Assembly: GCA_902795835.1 (NCBI GenBank)
Contig: CADBNA010000072.1
Location: forward strand, 1 to 11,522
Reading direction: 5' to 3'
Length of the DNA: 11,522 nt
DNA from: an uncultured Lachnospiraceae bacterium
GTDB taxonomy: Bacteria; Bacillota_A; Clostridia; Lachnospirales; Lachnospiraceae
Of this stretch, positions 6,789-11,522 are shown one piece after another (the stretch's first letter is position 1; each line of letters begins with the position of its first letter). The position numbers and the translations under genes were made by a program. The notes under the pieces are model-generated. The model saw only the letters and a program-made list of their open reading frames with translations, had not been told where the DNA came from and made no database searches.

Positions 6789-9530
6789 ATGAGCAGTATG
6801 GAGAAAAAAAGGTCTTCAAAAAAGAAAATTGTGGCTGCAGTGGTCATTCTGGCTCTGCTGTCTCTCGCCGGGGGCTGTGTATGGACGGTCCGGCGCAGCA
6901 TGAGCCAGATGCAGGCCCTGCTGTCCGATTCGGCGGAGCACATCGAGGTGCATCGCGGGTCGGTCCTGAGTACCGTGCACGGCAGCGGCACGCTGGCTGT
7001 GGCAGAGGTGTCAGAAGTCCGCGCGCCGTCCGGCATTGAGGTGGCGGAGGTCTTTTTTGAGAGCGGCGACACGGTGAAAAAGGGCGACGTCCTGGCCAGG
7101 CTCAGCGACAAGTCGATTCTGCAGGCCCTGGTCCGTATCGAAAGCGATATAAAGACCATTGATGACACGCTGGATAAGGATGAGGATCTCACAGAATACA
7201 AAAAAGAAGAGCTGCAGATGGACAAAGAAGACCTGCAGCGCTATAAAGCGGAACTGGAAGAACTCCGGAAGAACCCGGTCGTGCGCTCTGAGGCTGACGG
7301 CGTCATTGACCAGATATTTCTGACAGAGGGTGCGGTTATCGCAGGACAGACCGGGGCGGCAGCCGGCGGCGGAGACGCGGATGCCGGTTCGCTGTCTCAG
7401 ATTATGCAGAACTTTTCTTCGGCAGGCCTGGTTTCCGCAAGGGCAGAAACACCGGCAGGCAGGACGGCAGACCTGCAGGACGGGACGGCCGGAGCGGAAT
7501 ATGCGTTCTGTGCGGTCCTGGAATCGGCTGGGACATCCGGAGACATTCCGCAGGGCACACTGCTGTCCGATGTAACGGTGACAGAGCAGGAGACCGAGCC
7601 GTGGACGGAGCAGGAAACGGAACCGTGGACAGAGCAGGAAACGGAACCATGGACAGAGCTGGGAACAGATCAGTGGACGGAACTGCCTGCGGCCACGGAA
7701 CTGTCTGATGCCGGCATGGCGCCGTCCAATGAATCGGATTCTCCCGATGCAGCATCTCTTCTGCCGCCGGATGGCGGCCAGCAGGCTGCCGCCTCAGACC
7801 AGGCGGGCTTATCAGAAGATCCGGCCGCAAAAGAAAACAGAGGTTTGGCAATGAGCCCGGCGGGGACTGCCAAAACCGCAGCGCCTCTTGCAGGCGCGTC
7901 TGCAGGACCGGCTGAAGAAGCCGGGACAGAACCTGCTGATGATACAGCCGCGGGGGCCGGGACAGAAATAGACGAAGAGGGCCTTCTTCAGGCAGGAAAT
8001 AATTATGTTGAGAAACTGGCTGCGGGCAGCACCCGCGCCGGAACGGCCGATTTTCCGGATCTTGATGAAGAGCTTCGCGCACTTGCGGCAGGGACGGACC
8101 AGGTAATTCCTTCTACGCTGATTGTCCAGGTGATAAACCGTCTTGCGTCCGTCCCGCTGGAGGCGGGAGGCGCACCTGTTACCAATCTGGCGGACAGCGC
8201 CTTTTTTACGAATGACTATTATACGACGGAAATCCGCTGGGATCCCCCGGACAGCACCTTTGTGAACGGAACCGTATACCGGGCGGAATTTACCATGACG
8301 GCAAAGGACGGCTATGTCTTCGGCCCGATGCCGGACCAGGTGCCTTCCGGTGTCAGCAGATGCAGTGTAAGCGAGGACGGAAAAACTGCGTCCGTGGCGG
8401 TCACTTTCCCGGCGGTCACTACTGAGGTTCCTGCAGCCGCCCCTATTATGAAAGTAATGCTGAGCCTGGCAGCGGCCGCTCCTGCTGCGGGTTCCGTGCC
8501 GGTCACAGGCCTTTCGGATACGGACTACTATTCGACCAGGGTGGTCTGGACGCCGGCCGATGCTGTATTTGCGGAAAAAACCGCCTATACGGCCGTATTT
8601 GAGATGACGGCGAAGGACGGATATGTTTTTGAAACGCTGCCGGCAGGGTATGATGAGATATCCGAACAGCTCCGGATTACCCAGAGCGCAGACAGAAAAA
8701 CCATGAGCATAAGCGTTGCCTTTCCGGAATCAGCTGCAGGATCCGGGGACATGTCGGCATTTGAACTGATGATACTGGAACAGCTGAAGGAAATGGCCGG
8801 CTCCGTCTCGGGTGAACTCGGGAAAACGATCAGCGGCCTGTCATCCGGGGCTCTGGCGCCGCTTACCGACCTTTCAGCGCTTGGCAGCCTTGCGGGCCTC
8901 GGTTCACTGGGATCGCTGGGCTCTCTGGGATCAATGGACGGCCTGTCTCTGGACATGGACGGTTATTCAGGTCTGGGCGCCGTCTCTTCCGGAACCACCT
9001 ACAGCTCCCGGCAGGTTGTTGTCTGCACCGTCAGCAGGATGGAAGATGTAATAATCTCCGTCCGTGTAGATGAACAGGACATCCTCTCGGTGAAAAAGGG
9101 CCAGAAGGCCCTTCTGACGCTGGATGCCCTGGAAGGCCGGACATTTGAGGGGACGATCACGGATGTGGCAGAGAGCGCGGAAGCCTCTTCCGGCAGCGCA
9201 AAATTTGCCGTGGAGATCACGGTTCCCATGGACCGGGATATGCGCATCGGGATGACGGCATCTGCCGATATCGCAGTCGGAGAGGCGAAAGATGTGCTTC
9301 TCATTCCGATCCAGGCGCTCCAGCAGACGGGAGACCGTACATTTGTCTACACAGAACAGAACCAGGACGCTTCGCTGGGCGGTGAAAAGGAAGTGGAGAC
9401 AGGACTGTCGGACGGCAGCAATGTGGAGATCCTGAAGGGACTGCAGGAAGGCGACGTCGTGTACTACGCAAAAGAATCCTTCAATCCGTTTTTCATGATG
9501 ACAGCGCAAAGCGCGGAAGAAGCCGCATAA
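6789..9530 (+). CDS. HlyD/MacA-type membrane-fusion adaptor with a roughly 550-residue extracellular insertion
   Basis: 913 residues; usual adaptors have about 350-450. A Lys-rich cytosolic N-terminus precedes one membrane anchor (about 14-34). An adaptor core follows: lipoyl half 1 (77-106, with VFFESGDTVKKGDVLARL), a short Lys/Glu-rich alpha-hairpin (108-161) and lipoyl half 2 (163-188, with EADGVIDQIFLTEGAVIAG). The core then breaks off and resumes at about 741 with RQVVVCTVSRMEDVIISVRV, the beta-barrel, and a membrane-proximal part ending near 900. The insertion (about 189-740) holds an acidic Pro/Thr/Ala-rich stalk, TEQETEPW repeats (265-296), two duplicated beta domains (about 445-545 and 552-648) and a Gly-Ser-Leu tract (698-716). 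It would serve as adaptor for the ATPase and permease downstream. The start at 6789 has no clear Shine-Dalgarno; ATG 6798 is an alternative. Confidence 0.9.
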   Translation: MSSMEKKRSSKKKIVAAVVILALLSLAGGCVWTVRRSMSQMQALLSDSAEHIEVHRGSVLSTVHGSGTLAVAEVSEVRAPSGIEVAEVFFESGDTVKKGDVLARLSDKSILQALVRIESDIKTIDDTLDKDEDLTEYKKEELQMDKEDLQRYKAELEELRKNPVVRSEADGVIDQIFLTEGAVIAGQTGAAAGGGDADAGSLSQIMQNFSSAGLVSARAETPAGRTADLQDGTAGAEYAFCAVLESAGTSGDIPQGTLLSDVTVTEQETEPWTEQETEPWTEQETEPWTELGTDQWTELPAATELSDAGMAPSNESDSPDAASLLPPDGGQQAAASDQAGLSEDPAAKENRGLAMSPAGTAKTAAPLAGASAGPAEEAGTEPADDTAAGAGTEIDEEGLLQAGNNYVEKLAAGSTRAGTADFPDLDEELRALAAGTDQVIPSTLIVQVINRLASVPLEAGGAPVTNLADSAFFTNDYYTTEIRWDPPDSTFVNGTVYRAEFTMTAKDGYVFGPMPDQVPSGVSRCSVSEDGKTASVAVTFPAVTTEVPAAAPIMKVMLSLAAAAPAAGSVPVTGLSDTDYYSTRVVWTPADAVFAEKTAYTAVFEMTAKDGYVFETLPAGYDEISEQLRITQSADRKTMSISVAFPESAAGSGDMSAFELMILEQLKEMAGSVSGELGKTISGLSSGALAPLTDLSALGSLAGLGSLGSLGSLGSMDGLSLDMDGYSGLGAVSSGTTYSSRQVVVCTVSRMEDVIISVRVDEQDILSVKKGQKALLTLDALEGRTFEGTITDVAESAEASSGSAKFAVEITVPMDRDMRIGMTASADIAVGEAKDVLLIPIQALQQTGDRTFVYTEQNQDASLGGEKEVETGLSDGSNVEILKGLQEGDVVYYAKESFNPFFMMTAQSAEEAA
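7581..7676 (+). repeat. 24-bp tandem repeat, four copies, encoding TEQETEPW
   Basis: Three near-identical 24-bp units (7581-7604, 7605-7628, 7629-7652) each encode TEQETEPW. A decayed fourth (7653-7676) encodes TELGTDQW. They lie in the stalk-like insertion of the adaptor. The unit is a multiple of three, so copy number can change without loss of frame. The tryptophan every eight residues is unusual for an unstructured linker. Confidence 0.9.
8121..8735 (+). repeat. Duplicated extracellular beta domain inside the adaptor
   Basis: Two copies of about 100 residues lie roughly 103 residues apart (about 445-545 and 552-648). They share a pattern Y-Y-x-T-x3-W-x-P-x-D-x2-F-x3-T-x-Y-x-A-x-F and then the identical MTAKDGYVF (503-511 and 606-614). 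Each ends near FPA or FPE. The DNA of the identical stretch differs at several silent sites, so the duplication is not recent. It looks like the secreted beta-sandwich repeats of clostridial surface proteins. I do not assign a Pfam name. Confidence 0.8.
8901..8936 (+). repeat. 9-bp tandem repeat encoding Gly-Ser-Leu
   Basis: The pattern GGN-TCN-CTG is repeated about four times, with the last unit ending ATG, giving GSLGSLGSLGSM at residues 705-716. A looser LGSLAGL precedes it. It forms the flexible return linker from the insertion back to the adaptor core. Confidence 0.8.
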
Positions 9531-9542
9531 GAATCCGGGGCC

Positions 9543-9549
9543 GGAGAAG
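9543..9549 (+). promoter_or_regulatory. Ribosome-binding site supporting the GTG start at 9553
   Basis: GGAGAAG lies 3 nt before GTG 9553 (the GGAG core about 6 nt before). The next ATG is at 9589 and would remove the first beta-strand ([13 protein letters not shown]) conserved in this ATPase family, so the GTG start is preferred. Confidence 0.6.
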
Positions 9550-9552
9550 ACA

Positions 9553-10224
9553 GTGATTATTTTTCGTGATGTGTCAAAGATATACCGTATGGGCGATGAA
9601 GAACTGCGCGCCCTGGACCGGGCAAACCTGCATATCCGGCAGGGAGAGTTTGTCAGCATTATCGGCCCGTCCGGCAGCGGAAAATCGACGTTGATGAATA
9701 TCATCGGCTGTCTTGATACGGCGGATGAGGGCGAGTATCTGCTGGACGGCATGCCCATTGAGAACTACTCCGAGAGCGCGCTGGCCAGGATCCGCAGCAG
9801 GAAGATCGGATTTATTTTCCAGAGCTTCAATCTGATCGGAAATCTGGACGCCGCCGAAAATGTAGAACTGCCTATGATTTATCAGGGCGTCGGCCTGCGC
9901 GAGAGAAGAGAACGGGTACAGGAAGCCCTCTCCCGCGTACAGCTGTATGACCGGCGCCATCACCGGCCGAACCAGCTGTCCGGAGGGCAGCAGCAGAGAG
10001 TGGCAATCGCAAGGGCAATGGCTTCCCGCCCGTCGCTGTTCCTTGCGGATGAGCCGACCGGCAACCTGGATTCACACACCGGGGAGCAGATCATGACGCT
10101 CTTCCACGAACTGCATGAGGCGGGAAATACGATCGTGCTGATCACACACGATGAGGGGGTTGCCGTCCAGGCAGAGCGGAGTATCCGTATCCTGGACGGC
10201 CATGTGTTTGAGGAGGAAACCTAA
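9553..10224 (+). CDS. ABC transporter ATP-binding protein, MacB/LolD/FtsE type
   Basis: 223 residues from GTG 9553, the standard length for a free-standing nucleotide-binding subunit. All motifs are intact: Walker [10 protein letters not shown] (38-46), Q-loop glutamine Q90 in [10 protein letters not shown], signature LSGGQQQR (142-149), Walker B LFLADEP with catalytic E167, D-loop in TGNLDS (169-174), and switch histidine H199 in ITHD. The signature and the TGNLDS motif are typical of ATPases that serve MacB/FtsX-type permeases. Such enzymes often drive extracytoplasmic movements (mechanotransmission) rather than classical transport. It starts 22 bp after the adaptor gene and ends 4 bp before the permease gene, so the trio is probably translated together. 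The machine's substrate cannot be read from this subunit. Confidence 0.96.
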   Translation: MIIFRDVSKIYRMGDEELRALDRANLHIRQGEFVSIIGPSGSGKSTLMNIIGCLDTADEGEYLLDGMPIENYSESALARIRSRKIGFIFQSFNLIGNLDAAENVELPMIYQGVGLRERRERVQEALSRVQLYDRRHHRPNQLSGGQQQRVAIARAMASRPSLFLADEPTGNLDSHTGEQIMTLFHELHEAGNTIVLITHDEGVAVQAERSIRILDGHVFEEET

Positions 10225-10228
10225 AAGC

Positions 10229-11407
10229 ATGATCCTGCAGTCGATGAAAATGGCAGTAAAATCCATCCGCACAAACAGGATGCGGTCTTTCCTCACCATG
10301 CTGGGCATTATTATCGGCGTGGTGGCGCTCGTCGTCCTGGTTTCTCTTGTGAGCGGCGCCAGCGGGCAGATTACGGAATCCATCAATTCACTCGGCACGG
10401 ATCTGATCAGCGTCAATATTCTGGATGACCACAACCGGCCGGTCAAGGCTGCCGACCTGGAGACACTGACAGATGACCCGAGAATCACGGCCTGCGCCCC
10501 GGTCGGCCAGACCGTGCTGCAGGTGTCTGCCGGCTATAAGGACAAGACGGCTACGGTCTACGGCACAACCGGGGCCTATGCCTGGATCCAGAACCTGAAG
10601 GTGGCGCACGGCCGTTTCCTTATGAAACCGGACGAGGACAATCACAGCAATGTTGCCGTGATCAACGCACAGGCGGCAAAAGACCTGTTCGGGCGCCAGA
10701 ATGCGGTGGGAGAAACGCTTCGCATCAGCGGGACCAGATTTCTGATCATCGGCGTGCTGGAGGAAGAGGACACGGCCTTTATGAGCATGATGCTGGGACA
10801 GTACATGGCCTATGTGCCGTATTCGGCTCTGGTCCGGCTGGACGCGGGAGTCGGCAGAAATATAACCAGTTTCTATGTCAAGGCGGATGCAAAAGACCTG
10901 GATGCCGTTGAAGAAGACCTGGGCATCCGCCTCAAAAACCGCTTTGATCAGGACAGTGAGGCCTTTTTTGTGTTTAACCAGTCCCAGATTGCGGATGCAA
11001 TGGATGATGTGACGCATACGTTATCGCTGCTGCTGGGAGGCATTGCCGGAATTTCCCTTCTGGTAGGCGGCATCGGAATCATGAATATCATGCTGGTCTC
11101 TGTGACAGAGCGCACCAGGGAGATCGGCATACGAAAAGCCATCGGGGCAGGGCGCGGAACCATCATGCTGCAGTTTCTGATAGAAGCACTCATGGTCAGC
11201 CTGATCGGATGCGCCATCGGCCTGATCGTGTCATGGATCGCCATACTGATCATTGATATAATCGGGAACGTATCCTATGGCATGTCTCCGAAGGTTGCCG
11301 TGCTGTCCGTGCTGTTTTCCATGGGCATCGGCGTTCTGTTCGGCATTTATCCGGCAAACAAGGCGGCGAAGAAGAAGCCGATTGATGCGCTGCGCTATAC
11401 GGGATGA
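10229..11407 (+). CDS. ABC permease, MacB/FtsX type
   Basis: 392 residues from ATG 10229. A purine-rich GAGGAGG (10210-10216) lies 12 nt upstream inside the ATPase gene. The longer frame from 10151 would overlap that gene and lack the family start. TM1 lies at about 21-43 after the typical RSFLTMLGIIIGV. An extracytoplasmic MacB-periplasmic-core-like domain spans about 44-262. TM2 is at about 264-290, and the conserved cytosolic ERTREIGIRKAIGA coupling segment at 294-307. TM3 is at about 312-345 and TM4 at about 355-375, ending with PANKAAKKKPIDALRY. Four membrane segments with a large domain after TM1 is the MacB topology. It should dimerise and pair with the preceding ATPase and adaptor. 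In a single-membrane cell the role may be export of a peptide or lipid, or signalling to envelope enzymes. Confidence 0.95.
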   Translation: MILQSMKMAVKSIRTNRMRSFLTMLGIIIGVVALVVLVSLVSGASGQITESINSLGTDLISVNILDDHNRPVKAADLETLTDDPRITACAPVGQTVLQVSAGYKDKTATVYGTTGAYAWIQNLKVAHGRFLMKPDEDNHSNVAVINAQAAKDLFGRQNAVGETLRISGTRFLIIGVLEEEDTAFMSMMLGQYMAYVPYSALVRLDAGVGRNITSFYVKADAKDLDAVEEDLGIRLKNRFDQDSEAFFVFNQSQIADAMDDVTHTLSLLLGGIAGISLLVGGIGIMNIMLVSVTERTREIGIRKAIGAGRGTIMLQFLIEALMVSLIGCAIGLIVSWIAILIIDIIGNVSYGMSPKVAVLSVLFSMGIGVLFGIYPANKAAKKKPIDALRYTG

Positions 11408-11484
11408 CTCAGGAAATTGAAAAACGGCATGCGGTCGGGAAATTGTATGAACATTCAAACGGCTTCCGCGCAAAGAACTTCTAA
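11404..11484 (+). CDS. Possible 26-codon ORF overlapping the permease stop (doubtful)
   Basis: ATG 11404 overlaps the permease TGA as ATGA and reads 26 sense codons to TAA at 11482. The peptide is basic, begins MTQEIEKRHAVGK and ends FRAKNF, with no hydrophobic segment. There is no good Shine-Dalgarno, so only coupled re-initiation could express it. It may be a chance frame or the remnant of a longer gene. Confidence 0.15.
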   Translation: MTQEIEKRHAVGKLYEHSNGFRAKNF

Positions 11485-11522
11485 GCATTCACGTCATCTG
11501 CTGAGAACATTCGCAGAAATCA
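11408..11522. other. Operon-distal tail without a recognised gene or terminator
   Basis: In 115 bp I see no GC-rich hairpin with a T-run, so the operon's terminator was not found here and transcription may continue beyond the window. An ATG at 11447 opens a frame (MNIQTASAQRTSKH...) that is still open at the window end, but it lacks a clear ribosome-binding site. It could be the start of another gene or chance. Confidence 0.4.

Noticed and set aside
6861..6878. Possible lipoprotein box LAGGC at the end of the adaptor's hydrophobic segment
   Set aside because: A lipobox needs Leu or a similar residue three positions before the Cys. Here that position is Ala, the Cys is followed by more hydrophobic residues, and a plain membrane anchor is the simpler reading.
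5639..7225. A 528-codon open frame on the minus strand
   Set aside because: It lies antisense to three well-supported genes and crosses their boundaries. Its translation is Ser/Arg/Pro-rich without recognisable domains, a typical shadow of GC-rich third positions.
10151..10228. Upstream extension of the permease by 26 codons
   Set aside because: It lies inside the ATPase gene in another frame, and the family normally begins about 20 residues before TM1, as ATG 10229 gives.
11408..11522. Operon terminator in the tail
   Set aside because: The only self-complementary stretch is a short GCATGC core, with no stable stem or U-tract.

Overview
The window looks like chromosomal DNA of a Gram-positive anaerobe of the class Clostridia, most likely Lachnospiraceae. 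The evidence is the protein families (DUF5717-, DUF5716- and small-TPR-type proteins, which I know from memory mainly from that family), moderately high GC, purine-rich ribosome-binding sites and an adaptor protein suited to a single-membrane envelope. There is no sign of rRNA, tRNA, CRISPR, transposon or phage genes. The genus cannot be fixed from sequence alone.

Layout. Positions 1-1097 (minus strand) hold a PLP-dependent enzyme of the HisC/CobD fold, cut by the window start very near its C-terminus. Positions 1098-1251 are a divergent intergenic region. It has back-to-back sigma-A-like promoters whose -10 boxes overlap, plus three separate palindromes. Positions 1252-11407 (plus strand) carry six closely spaced genes, with gaps of 4-22 bp or a 4-bp overlap and no visible terminator between them, so very probably one operon. 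In order they encode a 1176-aa cytosolic beta/alpha-repeat protein (DUF5717-like), a 401-aa degenerate actin/Hsp70-fold protein (DUF5716-like), a 255-aa one-TPR protein, a 913-aa HlyD/MacA-type adaptor with a large insertion, a 223-aa MacB/LolD-type ATPase and a 392-aa MacB/FtsX-type permease. Positions 11408-11522 hold no convincing gene.

How the genes may work together. The last three genes form a complete MacAB-like transporter or mechanotransmission unit: membrane-anchored adaptor, ATPase and permease. The first three products have no signal peptide or membrane segment and belong to poorly characterised families. One has the outline of an Hsp70/actin-type nucleotide-binding fold with eroded catalytic loops, and two are helical-repeat scaffolds. 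The gene order suggests a cytoplasmic scaffold complex acting with an envelope ABC machine. The adaptor's roughly 550-residue insertion would extend into or through the cell wall. The substrate and purpose are unknown. This operon is the best candidate in the window for an undescribed system.
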